Positions 1-8,847 of a stretch of DNA of 64,000 nucleotides are shown here, in pieces. The notes below the pieces were generated by a model, which saw nothing but the letters and a program-made list of their open reading frames with translations, did no database searches and was not told the origin of the DNA. Position numbers and translations under genes: made by a program. The DNA is from Rhizosphaericola mali (GTDB lineage Bacteria; Bacteroidota; Bacteroidia; Chitinophagales; Chitinophagaceae): positions 744,001 to 808,000 of the forward strand of contig NZ_CP044016.1 in the NCBI RefSeq assembly GCF_004337365.2. The letters run 5' to 3'. Numbering within the stretch: position 1 is the stretch's first letter; every line of letters begins with the position of its first letter.

Positions 1-61
1 CGGTGGGCAACTTCAACCCCAAAATATTTCTTGTCGCTTCTGAATATTGAAAATCTTCCAT
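1..61 (-). CDS. Partial 5' end of probable tRNA-(ms2io6A)-hydroxylase (MiaE-like)
   Basis: Only the first 20 codons are inside the window; the gene runs off the left edge. Reading leftwards from an ATG at 61 gives a peptide ending ILGLKLPT. This matches the N-terminal region I remember for Bacteroidota MiaE-like di-iron tRNA hydroxylases, where a (L)KLPTDPRW stretch follows the start. MiaE hydroxylates 2-methylthio-N6-isopentenyl-adenosine at tRNA position 37. The gene is divergent from the acid phosphatase at 129. The call rests on about eight residues, so it is tentative; the open frame itself is clear. Confidence 0.45.
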   Translation of the reverse strand, partial: MEDFQYSEATRNILGLKLPT

Positions 62-128
62 GTAAAAATTTAAGCAGTAGCAAAGTAAATCATTTTCAAG
101 GAAAATGTTCTCGATGTATATTTGTTTC

Positions 129-953
129 ATGGAATGGAAAAAAATATTACCTGCATTGTCCTTGATTGGAATGGCTGCATGTAAAACGGCACAATCAGAT
201 AAAAGTCATGCAAATACACAAAATCCTTATTCGCATGGATTGACTTTGGACGGCAAATTATATGGTGCGGTATGGCAACAACGTGCTGCGGAATATAAAG
301 CTTTGTGCGAACAAGCGTTTAACGTGGCTTCTGATCGTCTGATGATTGCATTGAAGGAAAATACCGACAATCGTCCCAAAGCTGTCGTAACAGATATTGA
401 TGAAACGTTTTTGGATAATAGTCCAAATTCCGTCAAACAAACACAAAAAGGAAAAGGTTACGAACAAAAATCTTGGGAAGAATGGACTGCAAAAGCAATG
501 GCAGATACTTTGTGGGGCGCATATCAATTTTACAATTTAGCGAAACAAAACGATGTCGAAGTTTTTTACATTACCAATAGGGGGAATTCGGAACGTGCAG
601 GTACTTTGAAAAATTTACAAAAATTTGGATTTCCTTATGCAGATGAGACGCATTTAATTACCCGAGAAGGTTCATCTTCTAAAGAAACAAGGCGCAAAAC
701 TGTAGCTTCGAAATATGATATTTTACTTTTCTGTGGAGATAATTTAGCCGATTTTTCGGATATGTTTGACAAAAAAACGGAAGCAGAAAGAAGTAAAAAT
801 GTAGCAAATTTGCATGCATTATTTGGACGCAAATTTATTGTACTTCCAAATGTGGTTTATGGTGATTGGGAAGGAGCGCTTTTCAATTATAATTACAAAT
901 ACAGTTTGCCGCAGCAAGATTCTATTTATTATCACGCAGCGAAAAGTGAATAA
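129..953 (+). CDS. HAD-family acid phosphatase, lipoprotein e(P4)/5'-nucleotidase type
   Basis: A class C (DDDD) acid phosphatase that removes phosphate from nucleotides and other monoesters in the periplasm or at the outer membrane. The frame opens at 105, but the ATG at 129 begins a clean lipoprotein signal (MEWKKILPALSLIGMAAC), with the lipidated Cys about 18 residues in. The HAD nucleophile motif is VTDIDETFLDNS; the usual DxDET acid-phosphatase form is intact. Later come the YITNRG stretch (motif II region) and LLFCGDNLADF (motif IV acidic pair). Length of about 274 residues is normal for P4-type enzymes. It ends just before a strong hairpin shared with the convergent DUF4399 gene. Substrate is unknown; NAD-nucleotide scavenging is known for Haemophilus P4, and pnuC lies at 11.6 kb but is not linked. 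Confidence 0.9.
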   Translation: MEWKKILPALSLIGMAACKTAQSDKSHANTQNPYSHGLTLDGKLYGAVWQQRAAEYKALCEQAFNVASDRLMIALKENTDNRPKAVVTDIDETFLDNSPNSVKQTQKGKGYEQKSWEEWTAKAMADTLWGAYQFYNLAKQNDVEVFYITNRGNSERAGTLKNLQKFGFPYADETHLITREGSSSKETRRKTVASKYDILLFCGDNLADFSDMFDKKTEAERSKNVANLHALFGRKFIVLPNVVYGDWEGALFNYNYKYSLPQQDSIYYHAAKSE

Positions 954-957
954 AATA

Positions 958-990
958 CAAAAGGTCAGATTTTATAAATCTGACCTTTTG
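958..990. terminator. Bidirectional rho-independent terminator
   Basis: Perfect 15-bp stem (958-972 with 976-990) and a 3-base TAT loop between two convergent genes. The arms begin with CAAAAGG and end with CCTTTTG, so each strand has a short U-rich 3' flank. Confidence 0.85.
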
Positions 991-1007
991 TATAAATAAG
1001 TGCAAAC

Positions 1008-1505
1008 TTATTTTACCGTGATATTAAGCGTATCAGACAATGCTGGACCGTAAGAACGGTGGATGCCATCGCCATATTGCAAAATCAATGTGTGTTTGCC
1101 TGGTTTTAAATTGATAGACGCTTCTGTTTGCGCTTTTCCATAATGGAAATGTGTTGAATCATCAGGAATTACCGTTCCAGCTGGGATACCTTCACCATCA
1201 ACAATAACGTGGTGATGACCAGAGCTATCTTTCACTTCTCCTTTTGGCGCTAATGCGATATTTTCTTGACCAAATTCCAATTTAACTGGAGACGTTACTG
1301 TCGCGCCATCTTTTGGTGCTTTGAAGAATACTTTTGCTCCTGCTGGGATCGCTGGCAATGGTGGTACACCCGCAGTATCTGGCATTTCCATTGTCATTGT
1401 ATCTTTAGAAGTGCTATCCGCGCTTCCTTTATCTGAACTTCCGGAGTTACATGCGGCAAAAAGGGCAGTGCCTAATACAGCAGGTAAAATTAATTTTTTA
1501 ATCAT
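1008..1505 (-). CDS. DUF4399-domain lipoprotein
   Basis: Small exported lipoprotein of 165 residues with unknown biochemical role. The N-terminus is a lipoprotein signal ending LFAAC (Cys19). A Ser/Asp/Lys-rich linker follows to about residue 45, then the DUF4399 domain. This starts at the AKVFFKAPKDGATV stretch and includes the conserved histidine cluster GHHHVIVD and the late segment GKHTLILQYGDGIH. The histidine cluster and the distal HFHYGKAQ suggest metal binding, but this is inference. It is transcribed convergently to the acid phosphatase and divergently from the rRNA methylase. Only about 125 bases separate its start from the methylase start. Confidence 0.85.
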   Translation of the reverse strand: MIKKLILPAVLGTALFAACNSGSSDKGSADSTSKDTMTMEMPDTAGVPPLPAIPAGAKVFFKAPKDGATVTSPVKLEFGQENIALAPKGEVKDSSGHHHVIVDGEGIPAGTVIPDDSTHFHYGKAQTEASINLKPGKHTLILQYGDGIHRSYGPALSDTLNITVK

Positions 1506-1630
1506 ACGTAATATTTGTGGCTAAAGTTATACATGTTGTAACAATTTACCATAGAATTTGTTTGCGCAATTGGGAAAAAAGTTCTGTAATTATTTTTTTA
1601 TTTTTACCGCTCAAATTCTCAATTTACATA

Positions 1631-2983
1631 GTGTCCAATATACAAATACCCGAAAGTTTACTTACAGAATTAGCCTCAATAAAGCAATTTGATAGAGAAA
1701 AATTTATCGAAGTGCATCAGCAAAATCCTTCCGTTTCCATCCGCTGGAATACTGAAAAAAAACAATCAGAAAAGGATGGAGCGCCTGTTCCTTGGTGTGA
1801 AAATGCATATTATTTACCAGAAAGACCATTTTTTACTTTTGATCCGATTTTTCATGGTGGTGCGTATTATGTGCAAGAGGCTAGTAGTATGTTTATTTGG
1901 GAAATTTTGAAAAATGTCTTTCCCGATAGAAATGCAGAAGTAAAAGTGTTGGATTTATGTGCGGCACCGGGAGGAAAAACAACTTTGCTGGGTTCGTATT
2001 TTAAAAATGGCTTGGTCGTAGGTAATGAAATTATCAAAAGCCGTGCGAATATTTTAGTAGAAAATACGTCAAAATGGGGAACCGGTAATTTTATTGTTTC
2101 CAATAATGATCCCAAGCAATTTGCAGGTTTGAAAGATTATTTTGATGTGATATTGGTGGATGCTCCTTGTAGTGGAAGTGGTTTGTTTCGCAAAGAACCT
2201 TCGTGGCGTGAAGAATGGACGGAGGCAAATGTGGATTTATGTAGTGAACGTCAACAGCGGATATTGGCAGATATTTATCCGGCACTAAAAAAAGACGGGA
2301 TTTTGATTTATTCCACTTGTTCGTATTCCGTAAAAGAAGACGAAGCAATTTTGGATTGGTTCTCAGCGGATTTTGAGGTAGAAAATCTAAAGATACCACT
2401 AAATGAAAATTGGGGAATTGTAGAAACAAATTCCAAATCGGATCAAGTTGGTTATCGCTTTTTTCCGGATAAATTAGATGGAGAAGGATTTTTTGCAGCG
2501 GTATTTCGTAAAAAGGAAAGCAGCGGTTATACGCCGTTTTTGGGTGGAAAATATACCCAACCGAATAAAATGGAAGTTGAAATCGTTCAGAAATGGTTAG
2601 TACTTGGAGATTATTTCTTTTTCAAAATTCAAGATTCTATTCATTGCATTGCTAAAAAATGGCAAGCAGATGTGGAATTATTGCATTCCAAATTGTATTT
2701 GAAAAAAGCAGGAACCGAAGTGGGAGAGGTGAAAAAGGATCTCGTACCAGCACATGAGCTCGCATTGTCAATTCATCTGAATAGGTCGAATTGCCATGTA
2801 TTTGAATTAAATACGGAACAATCTTTGCAATACCTTCGCAAGAATAACCTAGAAAGATTACCAGAAATGGAAAATGGGTGGACTTTAATCACACATAGTA
2901 ATGTGGGACTAGGTTGGATTAAAGCGCTTCCCAATAGAATAAATAATTATTATCCAACGGAATGGCGGATTTTAAAGCAGTAA
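1631..2983 (+). CDS. RsmF/NOL1-NOP2-sun family rRNA (cytosine-C5) methyltransferase
   Basis: SAM-dependent enzyme that methylates C5 of cytosine in rRNA. The frame is open from a GTG at 1517, but family members begin at about the IQIPESLL segment, so I place the start at the GTG at 1631 (450 residues). Motifs: SAM-binding LDLCAAPGGKT near residue 107, motif IV VDAPCSGSGLFRK near 177 with the PC cysteine, and motif VI YSTCSYS near 227 with the catalytic TC cysteine. A C-terminal PUA-like RNA-binding region (roughly residues 290-450) ends with GLGWIKALPNRINNYYP, typical of RsmF/YebU-like proteins. It lies divergent from the DUF4399 gene. The exact target base is not deducible from sequence. Confidence 0.9.
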   Translation: MSNIQIPESLLTELASIKQFDREKFIEVHQQNPSVSIRWNTEKKQSEKDGAPVPWCENAYYLPERPFFTFDPIFHGGAYYVQEASSMFIWEILKNVFPDRNAEVKVLDLCAAPGGKTTLLGSYFKNGLVVGNEIIKSRANILVENTSKWGTGNFIVSNNDPKQFAGLKDYFDVILVDAPCSGSGLFRKEPSWREEWTEANVDLCSERQQRILADIYPALKKDGILIYSTCSYSVKEDEAILDWFSADFEVENLKIPLNENWGIVETNSKSDQVGYRFFPDKLDGEGFFAAVFRKKESSGYTPFLGGKYTQPNKMEVEIVQKWLVLGDYFFFKIQDSIHCIAKKWQADVELLHSKLYLKKAGTEVGEVKKDLVPAHELALSIHLNRSNCHVFELNTEQSLQYLRKNNLERLPEMENGWTLITHSNVGLGWIKALPNRINNYYPTEWRILKQ

Positions 2984-3094
2984 TAGATCAATTTTATTTA
3001 TATTTATAATTTTTAACATAATATTCGGAGGCGGAGAAGTAGTTTTGAACGATTTCAAAGTCTTACGTATTTTGGATTTATAGAAGCAGTTTAC

Positions 3095-4039
3095 ATGAAA
3101 AAAAGATTTTTAGCATTATCGTTCGCAGTAAGTTTAATGAGTGTATTATTTGCACAAGAAGCACCTGTAAAACACAAAATTTTAGCAGGAGAAACCTTGT
3201 CCAAATTAGCTACCAAATATGAAACTACGGTAGGGGATATCATGCGATTTAATGGAATGAATACCAATAGTAAATTGGTTGTAGGGCAAGAAATCAAAAT
3301 ACCGCCAGCGGGTGTACATATTGTAGCAAGCGAATCCAATGCTGTAGAAACAAGTTCTGCAGAAAAAGTTGCGAATACTGCAGCCTCAGATCCAAATGCA
3401 GGTAAAACGCATACTGTTATTGCTGGTGAGTCTTTATATAAAATAAGTAAAGAATCTAAAGTTTCTGTTGATAATTTAAAAAAATACAACAACCTCGCAG
3501 ATAACAATATTAAGGTTGGTCAGGTATTACAATTGAGTGCAGAACCTGCAACCGTGACAGATGCTACTACTCCAACTGTATCAGACAACGCGCAGACAAC
3601 AACAGAAACGACGACTCCAGTAAAAGCTAGTTCGCCAGTTAAAGAGCCCGCAGCAACTAGCTCAACTACAGACAATAATCAAAAAGTGTTATCTACGGAA
3701 ACTACGCAACTAGCAGGAAATAATGGTGGTGCTTTTGGAGAAATGTTTGGAAAAGATACAGAAGGTCGTTCTTTAGAACAAGCACAAGGTTTGTCAAAGA
3801 TATTTAAGTCCAAAAGTGGCTGGTCTGATCAGAAATACTATATTATGATGAATAATGTAGGTCCTGGATCAATAGTAAAAGTTACCTATAATGGTAATTC
3901 TATTTTTGCAAAAGTTTTATGGAATTTGATTGATACAAAAGAAAATAGTGGATTGAAATTTCGATTAAGTGATGCAGCTGCACAAGCACTAAATATTACA
4001 TCTGATAGTTTTGATTTATCAGTTGATTATTTTGAATAA
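3095..4039 (+). CDS. Secreted protein with two LysM domains
   Basis: Exported peptidoglycan-binding protein of 314 residues. The signal peptide ends about residue 21 (VLFAQ). LysM 1 spans about residues 26-70 (HKILAGETLSKLA to GQEIKIP). LysM 2 spans about 107-150 (HTVIAGESLYKIS to GQVLQL). A Thr/Ser/Pro-rich linker covers about 150-205. The unassigned C-terminal domain (about 215-314) includes a conserved-looking KYYIMMNNVGPGSIVKVTY segment, which may be a double-psi or SH3-like fold. LysM domains bind N-acetylglucosamine polymers, so a cell-wall role is likely; no catalytic motif is visible. A strong terminator follows directly, so the gene appears monocistronic. Confidence 0.88.
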   Translation: MKKRFLALSFAVSLMSVLFAQEAPVKHKILAGETLSKLATKYETTVGDIMRFNGMNTNSKLVVGQEIKIPPAGVHIVASESNAVETSSAEKVANTAASDPNAGKTHTVIAGESLYKISKESKVSVDNLKKYNNLADNNIKVGQVLQLSAEPATVTDATTPTVSDNAQTTTETTTPVKASSPVKEPAATSSTTDNNQKVLSTETTQLAGNNGGAFGEMFGKDTEGRSLEQAQGLSKIFKSKSGWSDQKYYIMMNNVGPGSIVKVTYNGNSIFAKVLWNLIDTKENSGLKFRLSDAAAQALNITSDSFDLSVDYFE

Positions 4040-4057
4040 TAAATAAAGGACTCTGTC

Positions 4058-4103
4058 ATAAAAAAAGAAGACAAAATATAACAATTGTGTCTTCTTTTTT
4101 TAT
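4058..4103. terminator. Rho-independent terminator, probably bidirectional
   Basis: Perfect 16-bp stem, 4058-4073 with 4088-4103, and a 14-base loop. The stem is built on AGAAGACA with A-run and T-run flanks. It sits between the convergent LysM and LacI-family genes and can serve both. Confidence 0.85.
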
Positions 4104-4122
4104 GGAGCCTTTTTGACATTTA

Positions 4123-5181
4123 TTACACTGCCACAGCTGGAGAAGCGTAAGATTTGCTAGTGTCAACTAATTCCGCATCAATTATTATTTGATTTAAAAT
4201 TATATTACCTTTTTCATCTAATTTTTGACCATTGTTTATTAAATCTAAAAGAATGCTGGTTGCTTTTTCTCCTTGCAAATATGGAAATTGTTCAACAGAG
4301 GCTGCAGGTTTGAATACTTTGAGATATTTTAATAATGGATTGTTTGCATAGCTGACAATGACTATATCTTTATTAATTTTTAAAGATGTAAATGCCTGAA
4401 TATATTCCATTGCGTCCAAGGCTACAAAATCATTAAATGCAATAATAGCTGTAGGGCGATTTTTTTGCGATAAAATATCTTTCATCGCAATGAAAGTACC
4501 TTCTTTAGTCAAATCCGTTATTCCAAACAAAGAACCATCTGTCTTAACTCTTTTTTTAATAAAACCATCTAATACACCTTTCATTCTTTCATTAGTCGAT
4601 GCCATACAATTTGGACCTTTCAGCAACGCAATATTTCTATGGTTTTTCTCCCATAAAAAATTGATAATTTCCACAGAAACTTTGTAAAGATCACTCTTCA
4701 CATAATGAAAATCTGCAGTTTTGGGTACTCTGTCAAAAAAAACAACAGGAATATTCATTTTAGATAAATCATGGAAATGGTCTAAGTTTTTTGTGGTTTT
4801 TGATAAGGAAACTAAAATGCCGTCAACTCGATTTCTTTTAAAAGATTCTAAAATGGCCTTTTCTTTATCAATATCATTATGGCTTTGTCCAAAAATTACA
4901 TTATAGCCTTGTTTAAATGTGACATCTTCAATCCCACTGATAGCATCTGAGAAAAATGTTTCAGATAATTCAGGTATAATTACGCCTATGGTAAACGACT
5001 TTCCTTTTTTAAATTGAATGGCGGCTAAATTTGGTGCATAATTCATCTCTTTTGCAGTCGCTTTAATACGATTTCTAGTAATTTCACCAATGCTTGGATG
5101 GTTATTCAATGCTCTAGAAACGGTGGATGTTGATACATTGAGTTTAACTGCAATTTCTTTTATTGTGGTAGTTTTTTCCAT
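4123..5181 (-). CDS. LacI-family transcriptional regulator
   Basis: Sugar-responsive repressor or activator. The frame extends to 5202, but the ATG at 5181 starts MEKTTTIKEIAVKLNVSTST, the classic LacI helix-turn-helix (residues about 5-25: IKEIA..LNVSTSTVSRALNN). A hinge helix (about 45-60) is followed by a periplasmic-binding-like effector domain from SFTIGVIIPEL (about 62) to the C-terminus. The binding domain contains FFDRVP and AFNDFVAL segments typical of the family. Length of 352 residues is normal. It is divergent from the APH-fold kinase at 5483, which is its likely target. A palindromic candidate operator lies between them at 5321-5330. The effector is not identifiable from sequence. 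Confidence 0.92.
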   Translation of the reverse strand: MEKTTTIKEIAVKLNVSTSTVSRALNNHPSIGEITRNRIKATAKEMNYAPNLAAIQFKKGKSFTIGVIIPELSETFFSDAISGIEDVTFKQGYNVIFGQSHNDIDKEKAILESFKRNRVDGILVSLSKTTKNLDHFHDLSKMNIPVVFFDRVPKTADFHYVKSDLYKVSVEIINFLWEKNHRNIALLKGPNCMASTNERMKGVLDGFIKKRVKTDGSLFGITDLTKEGTFIAMKDILSQKNRPTAIIAFNDFVALDAMEYIQAFTSLKINKDIVIVSYANNPLLKYLKVFKPAASVEQFPYLQGEKATSILLDLINNGQKLDEKGNIILNQIIIDAELVDTSKSYASPAVAV

Positions 5182-5320
5182 AATTAAGTATTGATAATGC
5201 ACTTACAGACTATAACTTGCCTAAAAGTACTAAATATATACATTCTTATCTAGGTTATTGATTATATTATAAATTATTTAAATATGTAATATGTTGATTA
5301 TATTTAATTTTATTACTACA

Positions 5321-5330
5321 CAATCGATTG
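5321..5330. promoter_or_regulatory. Candidate LacI-family operator palindrome
   Basis: CAATCGATTG is a perfect 10-bp palindrome with a central CG, the usual form of LacI-family operators. It lies in the roughly 300-base space between the divergent LacI gene and the kinase. A second related but imperfect element, CACGATTGCGTG, lies at 5378-5389. Binding is inferred only from symmetry and position. Confidence 0.4.
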
Positions 5331-5482
5331 CATAAGTGCTATTCATTTCTTTTAATATTTTGATAAGGCTCTGTGAACACGATTGCGTGAATTGAATTTA
5401 ATATCTGTGGTTTAAATAACTTGCACTTAGTTTAATAGTAATACAAAATATTGTATAGGTTACAATTTAATAGAAGATATTT

Positions 5483-6541
5483 ATGATTGAAAAAGAAGTA
5501 TTTAAAGATTTCGATCTACCGTTGGAATGTGAAGTTATTGCTCTAAATACTGGTTTGATAAATAATAGTTTTGTTGTAAAAGACGGTTTAAACAAAGCGT
5601 TTTTAATTCAAAAAATAAACCATCAAATATTTTCTAAACCTATTGATATTCAAAAAAATTATCTCTCAATATCTAACCATCTAAAGGAGAAAAATAGTTT
5701 TCATCTTCCTGAAATAATTTTAACCAATGACAATAAACTGATAACTAAGATTCAAGATGATTATTGGCGTTGTATGGAGTTTATTCAACATAGTTTTAGT
5801 CCCTTGATTGCTAATAATTCGGCTGAAGCATTCACTGTTGCACAATGTTTTGGAAAATATTCTGCAGATTTGTTAGATATTGATATTTCAAAAATAAAAA
5901 TAATTCTTCCCGGTTTTCATGATTTAAATTTACGTTTTCAACAATTTCGGTCTTCATTACAGACCGCTACAGAAAGTAGAAAATCTATCGTTAAAGAAGA
6001 AATTAGATTGGCTTTTGTGTATGAATCATATGTTGATTTATTTAACTATATCGTTACAGAAAATAAACAATTTCCCTTACATATCCTCCATCAAGATTGT
6101 AAAATTGCCAATATTCTATTTTCAGATATAGACAATAGTATTATTTGTCCCATTGATTTGGACACAACACAACCAGGATTGTTTTTTTCTGATTTAGGGG
6201 ATATGATTAGGAGTATGGTTCCTAATATATCTGAAAATGAAATCCATATTGAAAATATGGAAATAAGAGAAGATTTTTTATTAGCAATTAAAGATGGTTA
6301 TCTGGATGCAATGGGTAAAGCTTTAACGAAAGCAGAATTAGCATTTTTAGATAAAAGTGGCCCCATTATTATCTATATGCAAGCACTTAGATTTTTGACT
6401 GATTTTCTAAATGGAGATATTTACTATCGGACAAATTATGAAATGCAAAACAGAGATCGTGCTAAAAATCAATTTCATTTATTACAACTGCTTAACAAAG
6501 TTGTAGAGTCAAAGGTTTCTAATCCTTTATTTAGTGTTTAG
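5483..6541 (+). CDS. APH-fold phosphotransferase, N-acetylhexosamine 1-kinase-like
   Basis: Kinase of the aminoglycoside phosphotransferase fold, 352 residues. The N-lobe carries QKINHQIFSKP, close to the (Q)xIN..VFK pattern of NahK-like N-acetylhexosamine 1-kinases. The Brenner catalytic motif is HQDCKIAN (H203, D205, N210), followed by the metal-binding DLDTTQPG near 224 and FSDLGDMIRS. In Bacteroidota such proteins are often labelled mucin-desulfatase or APH family. By resemblance, a sugar substrate such as GlcNAc or GalNAc is more likely than an antibiotic. The divergent LacI-family gene supports sugar-responsive control. The 3' end overlaps the convergent lipoprotein gene by 15 bases. 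The fold is certain; the substrate is inferred. Confidence 0.8.
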   Translation: MIEKEVFKDFDLPLECEVIALNTGLINNSFVVKDGLNKAFLIQKINHQIFSKPIDIQKNYLSISNHLKEKNSFHLPEIILTNDNKLITKIQDDYWRCMEFIQHSFSPLIANNSAEAFTVAQCFGKYSADLLDIDISKIKIILPGFHDLNLRFQQFRSSLQTATESRKSIVKEEIRLAFVYESYVDLFNYIVTENKQFPLHILHQDCKIANILFSDIDNSIICPIDLDTTQPGLFFSDLGDMIRSMVPNISENEIHIENMEIREDFLLAIKDGYLDAMGKALTKAELAFLDKSGPIIIYMQALRFLTDFLNGDIYYRTNYEMQNRDRAKNQFHLLQLLNKVVESKVSNPLFSV

Positions 6542-7171
6542 AGGGGATTGAGTTACATGTTCAATTTCAATCGGTACAATATTGATTTCAAAAACTTGTA
6601 TTTTTTCTTTTATTGCAATGACAAAATGTAACTGAAGTAAATTTTGTCCCAATAAACTCATAATTGCATCTGAGTTTGCCACAGAATATTCATCATAATC
6701 AGGATACATGGGATGTATTTTCCAATGGTCTTTGTTTGTACTATCTCTGACAACTAGGTCCATTGGTATTATGCCGTTATGATACACTTTACTTGGATAA
6801 ACAATAGCTGATTCTAAAGGCTGAATCCTTTCATTAAAATTAGCACCCCACAAGAATACTTTGGTTTTGATGCTATTCTCTGTTAATCTAACACTATCCC
6901 AAATAATAGAAAATGGTTGATTGGTTTTATTAAGTATGGAAAAATTTAAAACAGAATAATTGGGGGTTATTGTTAATTCAAATAAATGATTTTCTAAAGT
7001 TGATTTTTTGATCAGATTACCATCTACTCTATATCCAAATTTATATTTGTAATAATGTCCTAATTCTTCATTGTCAACATTTTTAGTGGTTACGCAATTT
7101 GAAAAAATAATCACTAATGACAAAAAAGCTACAATATAATATATGACTTGAATGTGTTTAATTTTTTGCAT
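6527..7171 (-). CDS. Hypothetical lipoprotein
   Basis: Unrecognised protein of about 214 residues. The frame opens at 7207, but the ATG at 7171 (MQKIKHIQ...) gives a compact signal peptide. This ends IIFSNC, a plausible though loose Bacteroidota lipobox. The body is beta-rich with a central segment LTITPNYSVLNFSILNKTNQ and no catalytic motif I can name. It alternates hydrophobic strands, as expected for an immunoglobulin-like periplasmic domain. The 3' end overlaps the convergent kinase gene by 15 bases. Function unknown. Confidence 0.65.
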   Translation of the reverse strand: MQKIKHIQVIYYIVAFLSLVIIFSNCVTTKNVDNEELGHYYKYKFGYRVDGNLIKKSTLENHLFELTITPNYSVLNFSILNKTNQPFSIIWDSVRLTENSIKTKVFLWGANFNERIQPLESAIVYPSKVYHNGIIPMDLVVRDSTNKDHWKIHPMYPDYDEYSVANSDAIMSLLGQNLLQLHFVIAIKEKIQVFEINIVPIEIEHVTQSPLNTK

Positions 7172-7338
7172 GTTCCCAAAATTGTGGTTGTAAAGATAGT
7201 TGTTCAATGGGTAAAACTGCTAATAGTTCTATTCAACTTCTAATAGATTAATTAGAATACAATATTGTCATTGAAGTTATCTCATGTTGTTGTAATTGTA
7301 CAATTATTTATATGAAAAGTACAATGAAACGTAGGTGG

Positions 7339-7379
7339 TTTGGCAAGAATTTTGCCCTATTATCATTTGTAAAGATGAA
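7339..7379 (+). promoter_or_regulatory. Probable Bacteroidota sigma-70 promoter for the amidohydrolase
   Basis: TTTG at 7339-7342, a 19-base spacer, then ATCATTTG at 7372-7379. This matches the TTTG-N19-TAnnTTTG pattern except for the TA at the -7 box. The start codon lies 50 bases downstream. The spacer contains a small inverted repeat (GGCAA/TTGCC). Confidence 0.5.
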
Positions 7380-7428
7380 ATGTATTTTACTAAACCTATG
7401 AATTTCATCCTCTTATAAAAATAAAATT

Positions 7429-8781
7429 ATGATAGTAAAGAAACTTAAACTGGGTGCACTTTTTACTCTTTGTCTGGGTGTGAGTGTATCTCAAGCGCAA
7501 AAATCCTACCTGATTAAAAATGTGAATATTATTGATGGAACTGGGACTCCTGAGCAAAAAGAAAGTGATGTACTTATACATGGAAAATACATAGCTGAAG
7601 TAGGTAAAAATTTACCAGCAACAGGAGCAGAAGTAATTGACGGTAAAGGGAAAACTGTGATGCCTGCCTTGATCAGCACACATGTACATATTGGTAGTTT
7701 GAAAGGATTAACCAATAAAGCAGAAAACTATACAAGAGACAATATCCTATCTCAATTAAATAAATATCAAAGTTATGGTGTAGAAGATATCTTAGTAATG
7801 GGATCTGATAGACCTCTTATGTTTGAATCAGGTTTACGAGATTCTTCTGCGGTAGGTTTATTGCCTGGAGCTAAAATATTTTCTGCAGGATATGGATTTG
7901 GTTTGCCTGCGGGTGCGCCTCCCGTAGAATTTGCGATGGATAATGTATATCGACCTACAGATCCGGATCAAATTCCCTCTGAAATGGATAGTTTGGTCAA
8001 ATTAAATCCATTTGTGGTAAAATTATGGGTGGATGATTTTAATGGTAAATACAAAGCCAAAATGAGTCCGGTTATTTATAAAAAAATCATTGAGGAAGCC
8101 CACAAGCGAAATTTGAGAGTAGCTGCACACGTTTATTATTTAAATGATTTACGCAATTTGGTCAATGATGGAGTGGATATAATTGGACACAGTGTTAGAG
8201 ATAGCATTATTGATGATGCAACCATTGCAGAAATGAAAGCGAAGAATGTTACCTATATACCGACACTGTCTTTGGATGAATTCGCGTATATCTATTCACG
8301 TAAACCAGAATGGGTAAATAATGAATTTTTCAAAGCGTCACTTGAACCAGGTGTATACGAAATGATTACTTCAAAAGCTTATCAAGATAAAATCGGTAAG
8401 GCTCCAGGACACGAAAGAGATAAAAAAGCATTTGAAACTGCATTGAAAAATTTGAAAAAAGTATATGATGCAGGTATTTTCGTTTCTTTTGGTACTGATT
8501 CAGGTGCGATGCCCTTGAGAGCGCAAGGTTTTTCTGAACATTTGGAATTACAATTAATGACCGAAGCCGGTTTGACCCCTATAGAGGCGATTAAAGTGGC
8601 GACTTTGAATGCAGCTACATTACTTCATATAGAAAAAGAAACTGGTTCCATTCAAAAAGGTAAATTAGCCAACTTTATCCTTGTTGATGGTAATCCAGCC
8701 AGAAAAATTAAAGATACCAGAAAGATTGATGAAGTATGGAAAAATGGAGAAATTGTTAGTCATGGACCTTTAAGTAAATAG
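7429..8781 (+). CDS. Secreted amidohydrolase (imidazolonepropionase-like)
   Basis: Metal-dependent hydrolase of the amidohydrolase superfamily, 450 residues. It has a signal peptide (cleavage near VSQAQ, residue 24), so it acts in the periplasm or outside. Visible ligands are STHVHIG (the HxH pair), VVKLWVDD (probable carboxylated Lys), VAAHVYY and IIGHSVRD (His ligands), and FGTDSG (catalytic Asp). Related enzymes hydrolyse cyclic amides or dipeptides, including prolidase-like members; the substrate cannot be read from sequence. It is followed after 66 bases by an MRJP-like propeller gene on the same strand, and the pair probably forms an operon driven by the promoter at 7339-7379. Confidence 0.85.
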   Translation: MIVKKLKLGALFTLCLGVSVSQAQKSYLIKNVNIIDGTGTPEQKESDVLIHGKYIAEVGKNLPATGAEVIDGKGKTVMPALISTHVHIGSLKGLTNKAENYTRDNILSQLNKYQSYGVEDILVMGSDRPLMFESGLRDSSAVGLLPGAKIFSAGYGFGLPAGAPPVEFAMDNVYRPTDPDQIPSEMDSLVKLNPFVVKLWVDDFNGKYKAKMSPVIYKKIIEEAHKRNLRVAAHVYYLNDLRNLVNDGVDIIGHSVRDSIIDDATIAEMKAKNVTYIPTLSLDEFAYIYSRKPEWVNNEFFKASLEPGVYEMITSKAYQDKIGKAPGHERDKKAFETALKNLKKVYDAGIFVSFGTDSGAMPLRAQGFSEHLELQLMTEAGLTPIEAIKVATLNAATLLHIEKETGSIQKGKLANFILVDGNPARKIKDTRKIDEVWKNGEIVSHGPLSK

Positions 8782-8847
8782 CATTTAAATAAGAATAATC
8801 ATAGACTTTAATTTTTAAAATTTATTTACATTAATAATTTTTATTTC

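Noticed and set aside
1517..1630. N-terminal extension of the rRNA methylase from the GTG at 1517
   Set aside because: The 38 extra residues are hydrophobic and unlike the family start; the region also has to hold the promoters of two divergent genes.
5483..6541. Aminoglycoside resistance by the APH-fold kinase
   Set aside because: The N-terminal QKINHQIF pattern and the divergent LacI-family regulator point to a sugar kinase; only the fold is shared with resistance enzymes.
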